Assembly: GCA_902768985.1 (NCBI GenBank)
Contig: CACXNA010000005.1
Coordinates: forward strand, 106,664-170,663
DNA from: an uncultured Bacteroidia bacterium
GTDB lineage: Bacteria > Bacteroidota > Bacteroidia > Bacteroidales > UBA932
DNA: 64,000 nt
Direction: 5' to 3'
Each line of letters opens with the position of its first letter. Position 1 is the first letter of the stretch. The notes under the pieces were generated by a model. The model was not told where the DNA came from. It was given only the letters and a program-made list of their open reading frames with translations, and did no database searches. Shown here piece after piece: positions 8,033 to 15,939 of this stretch. Position numbers and translations under genes: made by a program.

Positions 8033-8059
8033 AGCGGGGAATCGTACAGATCCCCCGCT
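8033..8059 (+). terminator. Hairpin terminator after the acyltransferase gene
   Basis: AGCGGGG (8033-8039) pairs with CCCCGCT (8053-8059), followed by CTTCGTTT. It lies 41 bp after the stop codon and is the likely 3' end of the queA/acyltransferase transcripts. Confidence 0.55.
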
Positions 8060-8138
8060 CTTCGTTTACGTCATTCGCCAGTGCGCGTTGGCGTTGTGGA
8101 GGGCGGAGCAGAAATTGGTTTTTCGAGCAACTGCTCTT

Positions 8139-8819
8139 TTAAGCAAGCAATTTTATCAGCTGTGCGTCCGTGGCGTCCGGCGCCGTGCGGCGGATCCGGG
8201 CAGCCAGGCGCTCGTAAGAATCTTCCGGACTGCGCAGTGGCGCGTCGAGCTCATACTCGAAGAGATCCTCCGGCCGGCAAAGCGACGCCAGCTGCCAGCC
8301 GCTGTATTCCAGGAATTGCCCTTTATAGACGCGCTCGAAGTCGCCGATGACCAGGCGCGTCTGCTGCTCCAGGCGCGTCACAATCGCGTCCATGGCGCCC
8401 TTTTTCAGGCCGCAGATGCGCCGCAGCTCCCGCGTGGTGAGGCTGCCGGCGTTGCAGATGGCCTCGTAGGCCTGCCGGTCGCTCTCGCGCAGGGCGTATT
8501 TGGCCTGCGCGCGGCGCCAGTTCAGCAGGTCGCGGTAGCATTCCGCGGTAGCGAAGGCGACCTTGCCGCCACAGAGGAATTTGCCGTAGGCGATCTCCCC
8601 CGTCTGCACGGCGTCGATCTTCCAGTCCCACGGGCCGAGGGTCCCCTCTTCCCCGTCGAACCAGTACTCCCGGGGCGTCATTTCCTCAATGGAATAGCCT
8701 GGAAGGGCGTTTTCGAAGAAAGGAATGATGCCGCAGGCCTTGATCGTGGCGATCAGGGCCTCGGGGCTGTCCACCCGCTGCGGGGCGTCCGGGTCGGTCT
8801 GTTTCAGGAAGATGGACAT
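8139..8819 (-). CDS. AlkZ/YcaQ-like winged-helix protein
   Basis: 226 residues, soluble. The central segment YEAICNAGSLTTRELRRICG followed by a helix with AIVTRLEQQTRLVIGDF looks like a winged-helix pair of the type in AlkZ/YcaQ DNA glycosylases. The N-terminal PWDWKIDA and FLCGGKVAFAT segments match a smaller AlkZ-related family in Bacteroidota. The catalytic QΦ(D/Q) motif of true AlkZ enzymes is not evident, so DNA glycosylase activity is not claimed. It ends an apparent two-gene minus-strand unit, 10 bp downstream of the DUF3089/phosphatase gene. Confidence 0.5.
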   Translation of the reverse strand: MSIFLKQTDPDAPQRVDSPEALIATIKACGIIPFFENALPGYSIEEMTPREYWFDGEEGTLGPWDWKIDAVQTGEIAYGKFLCGGKVAFATAECYRDLLNWRRAQAKYALRESDRQAYEAICNAGSLTTRELRRICGLKKGAMDAIVTRLEQQTRLVIGDFERVYKGQFLEYSGWQLASLCRPEDLFEYELDAPLRSPEDSYERLAARIRRTAPDATDAQLIKLLA

Positions 8820-8829
8820 ACGCGAAAGG

Positions 8830-10431
8830 CTATTTGGCGAGCAGCCGGCGGCATTCCTCCTGCGCGCGGGCCATCTGCGCCAGGAATTCCGGGCTGGTGT
8901 GCAGCGCCGTGACGCCGATGCTCGCGGCTACGCGGCTCGCATCCACGTCACTCTGCCAGTGCGCGCCGGCGATGACGCGGCTTTCGCCGTACATCCAGCC
9001 GCGCGCATAGAGGGCGTTGGCGGCCGCCGGGTTGATTTCTGCGAGCAGCATGGCGGCCGACCAGCCGCGCATCGTGTGGCCCGAAGGGTAACTCCCCTCC
9101 CCGCGCAACTCGTCGTCCTCGCCGGTCAGCGTGGGCTCGTTGAAGCGCTCGAAGGGGCGCTTGCGGTGGTAGAAGGCCTTGGGCTGCACGCGCATCTGGT
9201 CGGTGGTCGAGAGCGCGGTCTCCATCAGGCGCCAGATCTCCGGCGTGGCCTCGGGCGTGACCTGGAGGCCGAAGGCTTCGGCGAACTGGTCCAGCAGCGG
9301 CTGGTAGCCCCAGATGGCGTCGCCCTTGGCGATTTCGGCCCGCACGGGGTCGAGGCGCTGGGTCAGTCCCCACATGTAGCGCTGCATGTCGTAGCCGAAC
9401 TGTGCGCTGACGGTGTCGGGCGGCGCGGGCAGGCACTGGATGAGGTCAGGCAGCTGATCCACCGTGAAATACGGCTTCACGGGGCCCTTCAGGCGGCGCC
9501 ATTCGGAGGTGCGCAGGGCCATGTTCTCCCGGATGCAGTCGCTGTAGAGCCAGGGCTCGGCGCTGTGGAGGTCGCCCACGTTGATCAGCCCCTTGTAAGG
9601 CTTGTATTCCGTGCCGGGATAGCCCGTGACCACGAGGGCGTGGTAAGCCGGGGCCAGGGTCACGGTGACAGTATCGTGCAGGACGGCCGGGGTGGCGTCT
9701 GTGCGCCAGTTGACCGGGTTGATGGCGAACTCCGTGTCTGCGATGACGGACTGGACGTATTTCACGTCCTTAACGGTGTTGTAGCAGATGGTCACGCCCG
9801 TGTCGGCGGCCCCTTCCGCGGCCTTAATGTGCTTGCACTCAGCGAGATCCTCGGCCGTGACCTTGTAGCCCATCACGTACGCGGCTGCGAGCTTCTTATA
9901 GGTCTCGTCGTCCATGTGCTTGAGCAGCTCCACGACGGCCATGCCGCCCTGGCTGAAGCCTGCGATGATAATCGGGCGGCTGCCGTCGCGCTCCGCCAGG
10001 AACTGGTCGAACGCCGCGCAGACGTCGCCCATGGCGAGGCGCGTCCGCTCGTAGATCGCCGCGTCGTCGCGCGTCAGGAAAGCGTCGATGGTCGCGTGCC
10101 GGTAGAACGGCGCCCAGAAACGGTTCCCGGGGGCCATATAGGCCGCTACCCCGTTGATCTCCCGTCCCATCCGCTCACGGTGCGTGGGGTTCCAGACGTC
10201 GGCGTAATGGCCGACTCTCCCCCGCGCATCCTTCCAGTCCTCCTCCCAGGTGGAGACGACATAGAAAACATCCGCGCCGGTCCCGTCGGGGTCTTCGTCG
10301 GCGGTGATCCACATCGTGGCGTCCTTGTAGTCCGGCGCCTTGGGCGTGACGGTCCGCTCCCGCTGGCCGTATGCCGCGGGGCTGAGCAGGATCAACAGCG
10401 TGAAGAATGCGATGAATCGGTTATGTGTCAT
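8830..10431 (-). CDS. DUF3089 hydrolase-like domain fused to class A acid phosphatase (PAP2)
   Basis: 533 residues with a signal peptide ending near AAYGQ, so exported. Residues about 30-300 form a DUF3089 alpha/beta-hydrolase-like domain with the nucleophile elbow GFSQGG (158-163). Residues about 310-533 carry all three motifs of a class A non-specific acid phosphatase of the PAP2 superfamily: K-x6-RP (K418 to P426), YPSGH (448-452) and SR-V-I-A-G-A-H-W-Q-S-D (484-495). Both domains thus look active. A -7 box (TATCTTTG on the minus strand) lies just upstream. Physiological substrates are unknown; periplasmic ester and phosphate release is the natural guess. Confidence 0.8.
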   Translation of the reverse strand: MTHNRFIAFFTLLILLSPAAYGQRERTVTPKAPDYKDATMWITADEDPDGTGADVFYVVSTWEEDWKDARGRVGHYADVWNPTHRERMGREINGVAAYMAPGNRFWAPFYRHATIDAFLTRDDAAIYERTRLAMGDVCAAFDQFLAERDGSRPIIIAGFSQGGMAVVELLKHMDDETYKKLAAAYVMGYKVTAEDLAECKHIKAAEGAADTGVTICYNTVKDVKYVQSVIADTEFAINPVNWRTDATPAVLHDTVTVTLAPAYHALVVTGYPGTEYKPYKGLINVGDLHSAEPWLYSDCIRENMALRTSEWRRLKGPVKPYFTVDQLPDLIQCLPAPPDTVSAQFGYDMQRYMWGLTQRLDPVRAEIAKGDAIWGYQPLLDQFAEAFGLQVTPEATPEIWRLMETALSTTDQMRVQPKAFYHRKRPFERFNEPTLTGEDDELRGEGSYPSGHTMRGWSAAMLLAEINPAAANALYARGWMYGESRVIAGAHWQSDVDASRVAASIGVTALHTSPEFLAQMARAQEECRRLLAK

Positions 10432-11003
10432 GGTGGTGTTCTTTTCTCACAAAGATAATGGAAAGAAGTGAATAGTGTTCGAAATCGTCTGGCAAAAACT
10501 CGCACAACTTGTGGGAGAAATAAAAACACCTAATAATCAATTAATTGTAAAACTGCAACAACTTGCTGTATAAACACAATTATCACTGAATCAAACTATT
10601 ATATAATTTCTCCAGATAGGTGCAGAAATAGCTTGAATGGGGAAGGTCTGATTATAGGTGGCAGACCTTCCCCGCTGATCTTGCATTAGGCCGCTTCCGG
10701 AGGCACTCTCCATGGGGAAGGTATCGGGCCTGAAATCAGACCTTCCCCAGAAAGTGATGCGGCGGCCGGTGGGCGGGATGCGCGGGAGCCTGCGCACGTT
10801 GGCCTGTGCTGTCGGGGGCCGTGCGTGGGGTGCGTGGGAACGGCCGCCGCGGGCCTTCGGAGCCGGATAGAGCGGCAGGGTGGCGGCGGGCAAGCATTTT
10901 TTGCTTGCACGGCGGCAGCCCTGCCGATCCCGGCGGAGAAGGATGCTATCGTGTGTCGGAAAATTGCTATATTTGTAAGATTGTATTTGAACCGACCTGC
11001 AGT
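10432..11003. other. Gene-free intergenic region
   Basis: This 572-base gap separates divergent genes. The left part (about 10440-10620) is AT-rich and holds a minus-strand TATCTTTG box for the gene at 10431. The right part contains the second copy of the hairpin-rich element (annotated separately) and a TATATTTG box at 10968-10975 that probably serves rlmD. A 139-codon reading frame runs across the element on the minus strand, but its composition follows the repeat and it is not credible as a gene. Confidence 0.55.
10639..10925. repeat. Hairpin-rich dispersed element, copy 2 (inverted relative to copy 1)
   Basis: Read on the minus strand the order matches copy 1. First comes a large hairpin (GGCAGGG 10874-10880 with CCCTGCC 10919-10925, and inner GCAAGCA 10890-10896 with TGCTTGC 10902-10908). 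The shared GC-rich core follows (10754-10840), then the GACCTTCCCC hairpins. The latter are a perfect 12-bp stem (10639-10650 with 10662-10673) and a 9-bp stem (10714-10722 with 10740-10748). The first 15 bases, 10639-10653, are also perfectly complementary to 10734-10748, so two structures compete. Function unknown. Confidence 0.6.
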
Positions 11004-12425
11004 ATGGCACGACACAGCAAGCTGGATATTATTTTGGAGAACCTCACGATCGAGAGCGTGGCGGCGGAGGGCAAGGCGATTGCGCACACGCCGGAGGGGC
11101 AGGTGGTTTTCGTGGGATTCGCCGTACCCGGCGACGTGGTGAACGTGCGGCTGGTCCGCAAGAAGAAGGCCTGGCTCGAGGGCACGATCATCAAGCTCGT
11201 GAAGCCCTCCGAGCAGCGCCTGGAGCCGTTTTGCGAGCATTTCGCCGTTTGCGGCGGATGCCGCTGGCAGCCGCTCCCCTACGAGATCCAACTCGCAGCC
11301 AAGCATCGTCAGGTCTATGATCAGCTGACCCGCATCGGCCACCTCCAAGTGCCGGAATTCCGCCCCATCCTGGGCTCCGACAAGACCCGCTACTACCGCA
11401 ACAAACTCGAATTCTCCGCCTCCAGCAAGCGCTGGATGACGAGCGAGGAGATCGCCTCCGGCGTGCCCGCCGGCCCCGGCCTGGGCTTCCACGTCGGGAA
11501 ATATTTCGACAAGGTCCTGGACATCGAGCGCTGCCACCTGCAGCCCGAGCCGACCAACGAGATCCGCCTCTTTATCAAGAAGTTCTGCCTGGAGCACGGC
11601 ATTTCCTTCTACGACATCCGCGAGAACCACGGCCAGCTGCGCAACATGTTCGTGCGCACGACGGACGCCGGCGCGGTGATGGTCATCGTCTGTTTCGGCG
11701 AGGACTTCCCCCTGCGCGCTCCCCTGCTGGACGCCGTTGCGAAGCAGTTCCCGCAGATCAGCTCGCTCTACTACGTCATCAACGACAAGAAGAACGACAC
11801 CATCGGCGACCAGACCTGCATCCTGCACAGCGGCGAGCCGGCCATCTACGAGGAGATGGAGGGCCTGCGCTTCAAGATCGGCCCGAAATCCTTCTACCAG
11901 ACCAACACCGGACAGGCCTACAAATTATATAAGGTCGCGCGCGAATTCGCGGACCTGACGGGCTCGGAGCTGGTCTACGACCTCTACACGGGCACGGGCA
12001 CCATCGCCCAGTTCGTCGCCCGCCAGGCCAAGCATGTGATCGGCATCGAATACGTGCCGGAGGCCATCGAGGACGCGAAAATCAACGCCGCCGGCAACGG
12101 CATCGACAACTGCGAGTTCTACGCCGGCGACATGAAGGACATCCTCACGGCGGACTTCATCCGGAAGCACGGCCGGCCGGATGTGATCATCGTCGATCCG
12201 CCGCGCGCCGGCATGCACCCGGACGTGGTGAAGACGATCCTGCAGGCTGCGCCGAAGCGGATCGTCTACGTGAGCTGCAACCCGGCCACGCAGGCGCGCG
12301 ACATGGAAATGATGAGCGCCGACTACCAGATTACCGACGTCCAGCCGGTGGACATGTTCCCCCATACCTACCATGTGGAGAACGTCTGCCGCCTGGAAAG
12401 AATAGAAAAGGAAGAAGAAGCATGA
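11004..12425 (+). CDS. rlmD: 23S rRNA (uracil-5-)-methyltransferase RlmD-like
   Basis: 473 residues of the TrmA/RlmD family, which puts a methyl on C5 of a uracil in 23S rRNA using S-adenosylmethionine. An N-terminal TRAM domain (about 10-65) precedes the iron-sulfur cysteine set FEHFAVCGGCRWQ; the fourth cysteine may be the one in RCHLQPE. The SAM-binding DLYTGTGTIAQF follows, then VDPPRAGMHPDVV and the catalytic-cysteine motif YVSCNPATQARD. The ATG at 11004 is chosen because the TRAM domain begins there and upstream codons lie in the repeat element. It overlaps the antiporter gene by four bases. Exact target uridine (1939 or 747) is not certain. Confidence 0.88.
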   Translation: MARHSKLDIILENLTIESVAAEGKAIAHTPEGQVVFVGFAVPGDVVNVRLVRKKKAWLEGTIIKLVKPSEQRLEPFCEHFAVCGGCRWQPLPYEIQLAAKHRQVYDQLTRIGHLQVPEFRPILGSDKTRYYRNKLEFSASSKRWMTSEEIASGVPAGPGLGFHVGKYFDKVLDIERCHLQPEPTNEIRLFIKKFCLEHGISFYDIRENHGQLRNMFVRTTDAGAVMVIVCFGEDFPLRAPLLDAVAKQFPQISSLYYVINDKKNDTIGDQTCILHSGEPAIYEEMEGLRFKIGPKSFYQTNTGQAYKLYKVAREFADLTGSELVYDLYTGTGTIAQFVARQAKHVIGIEYVPEAIEDAKINAAGNGIDNCEFYAGDMKDILTADFIRKHGRPDVIIVDPPRAGMHPDVVKTILQAAPKRIVYVSCNPATQARDMEMMSADYQITDVQPVDMFPHTYHVENVCRLERIEKEEEA

Positions 12426-13354
12426 TCGTGCAAGTTTTGCTGCTGCTGTTGGGCCTCGCGCTGATCGTTTTCGGCGCGGACTGGCTGGTGGACGGCTCGT
12501 CCGCCATCGCCCGCAAGGCCGGCATCAGCGAATTCGTCATCGGCCTGACCATCGTGGGCTTCGGCACCAGCTGCCCGGAGCTCGTCGTCAGCCTGACCGG
12601 CGCCCTGCAGGGCAACGCCGACATTTCGGTGGGCAACGTGGTGGGCTCCAACGTGTTCAACACCCTGCTCATCCTGGGCCTGACGGCTGTCATTGCCCCC
12701 GTGGCCGTGACGCGCTCCAACCGCCGCCGCGACATCCCTATCGCCCTGCTGGTGACCTTCCTGTTCGTCGCTTTCGTTACGACGGGCACGCAGATCACAC
12801 GCGTTGAAGGTATCGTGTTCCTGCTGGTCTTCGCGGCCTACATGTTCTATTGCTTTAAATCCGACCAGGGTGCCGACGAGGCGGCAGAAGAAAAGGTCCG
12901 CAGCCTCTTCATGGCCATCCTGCTGGTGCTCGCGGGCCTCGCCGGCCTGATCTTCGGCGGCCAGCTCTTCGTGAATAATGCGACCGCCATCGCGCGCGCC
13001 GTGGGCGTCTCCGACAAATTCATCGCCATCACCCTGCTGGCGGGCGGCACCTCCTTCCCGGAGCTGGCCACCTGCATTGTGGCGGCGGCCAAGAAGAAAG
13101 ACCAGTTGGCCCTGGGCAATGTCCTGGGGTCCAATGTGTTCAATATCCTGCTGATCCTGGGCACTTCCGCTGTGGTGACTCCCCTCTCGACCCTCGCGCT
13201 GATCTGGGTGGACCTGGGCGTGCTGCTCGCCAGCGCCGCGCTGATCTGGCTGTGGACCTACACGGGCCATCGCGACCGGATCGACCGCTGGGAGGCCATC
13301 CTGATGCTGCTGCTCTTCTTCGGCTACTACACCTGGCTGTTCGTGAAACTCTAA
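12422..13354 (+). CDS. Calcium/sodium antiporter, YrbG type
   Basis: 310-residue inner-membrane protein with about ten hydrophobic helices in two repeats. Each repeat holds an alpha-repeat of the CaCA exchanger superfamily: GFGTSCPELVVSL and GNVVGSNVFNTLLI in the first half, and GGTSFPELATC and GNVLGSNVFNILLI in the second. This identifies a K+-independent Na+/Ca2+ exchanger of the bacterial YrbG type. Its ATG overlaps the rlmD stop (ATGA), and the cysteate synthase gene follows after 10 bp, so the three are probably co-transcribed. Confidence 0.9.
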   Translation: MIVQVLLLLLGLALIVFGADWLVDGSSAIARKAGISEFVIGLTIVGFGTSCPELVVSLTGALQGNADISVGNVVGSNVFNTLLILGLTAVIAPVAVTRSNRRRDIPIALLVTFLFVAFVTTGTQITRVEGIVFLLVFAAYMFYCFKSDQGADEAAEEKVRSLFMAILLVLAGLAGLIFGGQLFVNNATAIARAVGVSDKFIAITLLAGGTSFPELATCIVAAAKKKDQLALGNVLGSNVFNILLILGTSAVVTPLSTLALIWVDLGVLLASAALIWLWTYTGHRDRIDRWEAILMLLLFFGYYTWLFVKL

Positions 13355-13364
13355 TAACCTGAAT

Positions 13365-14648
13365 ATGAAATTTCAACCCACCGAGTATCAATTGATGAAC
13401 GTGGCCACGGGCCGGGTCTTCGACGACCGCGGCTGGGACCTCAATGACCCGCAGGGCGGAGCCCCCTCGCTGGTACGCGCCGTCTATGCCCAGAAGCAGT
13501 TCACGCCCCGTGCCGACCTCAAGGGCCTGTACCGCTACGCGGACTGGATGCCCATCAAGCGGACGCTCAAGCATTCCTGCGCGCCGGTGACGTACAAGTC
13601 CAAGGGACTTGCCAAGCACCTGGGACTGAGTAATTTATATATCACCTTCTCCGGTTGGAATCCCAAGATCGGCGCCAAGATGGAGACCTGCTCCTTCAAG
13701 GAGACGGAGGCCTTCAGCGTGTGCGCGCGCATGGACAAGAAGGAGGAGCGCGTGCTGGTCGTCCAGTCGGCCGGCAACACCGCCCGCGCATTCGCGCAGG
13801 TGTGCTCGGACAATGAGATTCCCGTGGTCATCTGCGTCCCGCAGGACAACCTGCACGACCTGTGGTTCCACAAGAAGCTGCACCGCTGCGTCAAGCTGGT
13901 GGCCGTCCCGCACGGCTGCGACTACTACGACGCCATCGCGCTGGGTGAGAAACTGGCCAAGAATCCCCGCTACTTCCTCGAAGGCGGCGCCAAGAACGTG
14001 GCGCGTCGCGACGGCATGGGCACGACCCTGCTGAGTTTCGTGGAGAAGGTCGGCCGCATCCCCGACGCCTACTTCCAGGCGGTCGGCTCCGGTACCGGAG
14101 CCATCGCGGCTTGGGAGAATGCGGAGCGCCTCGCGGCCGACGGCCATTACGGCGAGAACAAGATGCGCGTGTACATGGCGCAGAACCGCCCGTTCACGCT
14201 GATCCATGATTCCTGGAAGGCGCAGTCGCGCGAGCTGCTCGCCCTCGATCCCGCGGAGGGCCGCCGCAGCGCGGAAATGATCCTCGCCAAAGTGCTCGCG
14301 AACCGTAAACCGCCCTACAGCCTCGCCGGTGGCGTATTTGACGTCCTGCGCGCGAGCGGCGGCGACACCTTTGCCTGTTCGAACGACGACATCATGTACT
14401 GGCTGCTCCAGTTCCGCAACCTCGAGGGGTACGACCTCCTGCCGGCCCCCTGCGCGGCGGTGGCCGCCCTGGCGAAGGCCGTCGAGGACGGCGTCGTCAA
14501 GAAGGACGAGTGCATCATGCTGAACTGTACGGGTGGCGGTATGCTGGGCTCCATGGCCAAGGGCTTCATCTTCAAGGAGCCGGACCTGGTGCTGGACCCT
14601 TCCCTGCCGGAAGAAGAAATCATTGCCGCTGTCGACAAGCTGTTCTAG
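13365..14648 (+). CDS. Cysteate synthase (PLP-dependent, threonine synthase-like)
   Basis: 427 residues. Cysteate synthase makes L-cysteate from phosphoserine and sulfite. The sequence follows the Methanosarcina enzyme closely where I can recall it: VTYKSKGLAKHLGLSNLY, then CSFKETEA with the PLP lysine K112, SAGNTARAFA (135-144), EGGAKNVARRDGMGT (206-220), YFQAVGSGTGAIAAWE (236-251) and NRKPPYSLAGGVFDVL. These blocks set it apart from true threonine synthase. In Bacteroidota cysteate feeds sulfonolipid (capnine/sulfobacin) synthesis; methanogens use it for coenzyme M. It is third in a run after rlmD and the antiporter, and shares a CTAG double stop (14645-14648) with the convergent gene. No cysteate acyltransferase is visible nearby. 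Confidence 0.88.
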   Translation: MKFQPTEYQLMNVATGRVFDDRGWDLNDPQGGAPSLVRAVYAQKQFTPRADLKGLYRYADWMPIKRTLKHSCAPVTYKSKGLAKHLGLSNLYITFSGWNPKIGAKMETCSFKETEAFSVCARMDKKEERVLVVQSAGNTARAFAQVCSDNEIPVVICVPQDNLHDLWFHKKLHRCVKLVAVPHGCDYYDAIALGEKLAKNPRYFLEGGAKNVARRDGMGTTLLSFVEKVGRIPDAYFQAVGSGTGAIAAWENAERLAADGHYGENKMRVYMAQNRPFTLIHDSWKAQSRELLALDPAEGRRSAEMILAKVLANRKPPYSLAGGVFDVLRASGGDTFACSNDDIMYWLLQFRNLEGYDLLPAPCAAVAALAKAVEDGVVKKDECIMLNCTGGGMLGSMAKGFIFKEPDLVLDPSLPEEEIIAAVDKLF

Positions 14649-15277
14649 AAGCTGACGGCGATCGAGATATCCAGGGCACAATATCCTGCATTGTTCATGC
14701 GGATGTTGTGCTCTGGTACGTTTCCGGGGCCTTCGGGATTGGGAATCGAGGGATGATCATGCAGATATTTGATGCCGAAGAGCACGTCGAGGTGCGTGTC
14801 GTAGCTGAGGCGGATGCGGTAGCCGCCGCCGAGAGTGGCCAGCCAGGCCATGCGGCCCTCGGTGCTGTGCACGTGCCAGGCCACGCCGCCCTGCGCATAG
14901 GCGAAAAGGCCGTCTTCGCTGTCGGTGGACGGGAAATAGCTGGCGCGCAGGCAGGCGGGGATCAGGCGGTTCTTCTCCCCGACGCCGATGTAGCCGCTGT
15001 AAAGCCCCAGCGTCAGCTGCTCGCTCAGGCGGAAGCCGATGGTGCCGAGCACCTGGGCGTTGGCATGGCCGTAGAAGGAGCTGTTTTGCTCGAAAACGCG
15101 GTAGCCTTCCTCGGTGATGAAGTTGTAGTTGCGGTTCTGGTAGAAACACTGGGTGTACCCCCACTCCGCCCCCAGGACGAAGCGGTCAAAGAAGCAGCCG
15201 GCCGGGATCGTCCGCCCTGTTGCACCCGATGAAAGCGCAAGAAGTAAGATCATTGATATGAACAACTTGCGTTTCAT
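14645..15277 (-). CDS. Small outer-membrane beta-barrel protein, unknown
   Basis: 210 residues with a signal peptide (MKRKLFISMILLLALSSG). The rest alternates short strands rich in Gly, Tyr and aromatic residues (LGAEWGYTQCFY, LGTIGFRLSEQLTLGLYSGY, LDVLFGIKYL) and ends in ISIAVSF, a C-terminal phenylalanine typical of outer-membrane barrels. No family is recognised with certainty. It lies three bases after a second small barrel gene and convergent with the cysteate synthase gene, sharing four bases at their stops. Confidence 0.6.
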   Translation of the reverse strand: MKRKLFISMILLLALSSGATGRTIPAGCFFDRFVLGAEWGYTQCFYQNRNYNFITEEGYRVFEQNSSFYGHANAQVLGTIGFRLSEQLTLGLYSGYIGVGEKNRLIPACLRASYFPSTDSEDGLFAYAQGGVAWHVHSTEGRMAWLATLGGGYRIRLSYDTHLDVLFGIKYLHDHPSIPNPEGPGNVPEHNIRMNNAGYCALDISIAVSF

Positions 15278-15279
15278 TA

Positions 15280-15855
15280 CTAAAAGCGATACAATAGGTT
15301 AAGGTGCGGGTAATATCCCCGGTAAATACCGTTCTTGTAGAAGGAGAGGATCACCGCGCCGGTGTCCGGTGCCGTGCGCACGTGAATGCCCGGCTCGACG
15401 GAGAAACCGAAGTCCAGCGTCAGGTGCCGGCGGAAGTCCACGCGCACGCCGATCTGGCCTGCGAGTGCGGCCACGCCGCCGGGATTCCGCTCCAGTTCCC
15501 TGTCGTTGGCGCTGTAAAAGCCTTTCTCGTAGTCGTGAGAGTAGCCGAGCGATACGCCGGCCCCGGCGTGTACGATCAGGGCGTAATCCTCCCCTTCCGT
15601 CCAGAAGATCCGGTAGTCATGGGTGTAGGTGAGAAAGGCGCCGATTTGCCGTGTGCGGGCGCTCAGGAAGCCGTAGAAATCGGTGCGGAGGGTGATGGTG
15701 TTCATTTCCTCGCCGGAGGCGGTGTCGAACGTGGCCGTGACGCCGAAACCCTTGGGCGACTGGAACAGGCCGACCCGCTGTCCCTGGGCGTGTGCCGCCG
15801 TTCCGAAAGGCAGCAGCAGCGCAAGCAGACAAAGGATATGGATGGGTTTCAGCAC
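15280..15855 (-). CDS. Small outer-membrane beta-barrel protein, unknown
   Basis: 191 residues with a signal peptide ending near AAHAQ. The body has amphipathic strand patterns (FGVTATFDT, MNTITLRTDFYGFL, LIVHAGAGVSLGYS, LTLDFGFSVEPGIHV) and ends HLNLLYRF, again the terminal Phe signature of an outer-membrane barrel. It is the first gene of a pair with the barrel at 14645-15277, and a TATATTCG box lies upstream on the minus strand. Size suggests an eight- to ten-stranded barrel; function is unknown. Confidence 0.6.
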   Translation of the reverse strand: MLKPIHILCLLALLLPFGTAAHAQGQRVGLFQSPKGFGVTATFDTASGEEMNTITLRTDFYGFLSARTRQIGAFLTYTHDYRIFWTEGEDYALIVHAGAGVSLGYSHDYEKGFYSANDRELERNPGGVAALAGQIGVRVDFRRHLTLDFGFSVEPGIHVRTAPDTGAVILSFYKNGIYRGYYPHLNLLYRF

Positions 15856-15939
15856 GGTTACGAATATAGGAAATTCTTTGATTTTTTCCTACGAAAATAG
15901 TATCTTCGCAAGAATAAAACATACTAAAACCGATCCGTC

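Noticed and set aside
8066-8093. Sixth copy of the GTCAT palindromic element
   Set aside because: It begins GTCATTCGCCA, but the 3' arm pairs over only five bases and the ATCT flank is missing; at most a decayed copy.
8725-10458. Long plus-strand open frame opposite the DUF3089/phosphatase gene
   Set aside because: Shadow of the minus-strand gene, which has a signal peptide and complete catalytic motifs.
10591-11010. 139-codon minus-strand frame across the hairpin element
   Set aside because: Its sequence simply follows the dispersed repeat, a similar frame in copy 1 shares only the core, and composition is unlike a protein.
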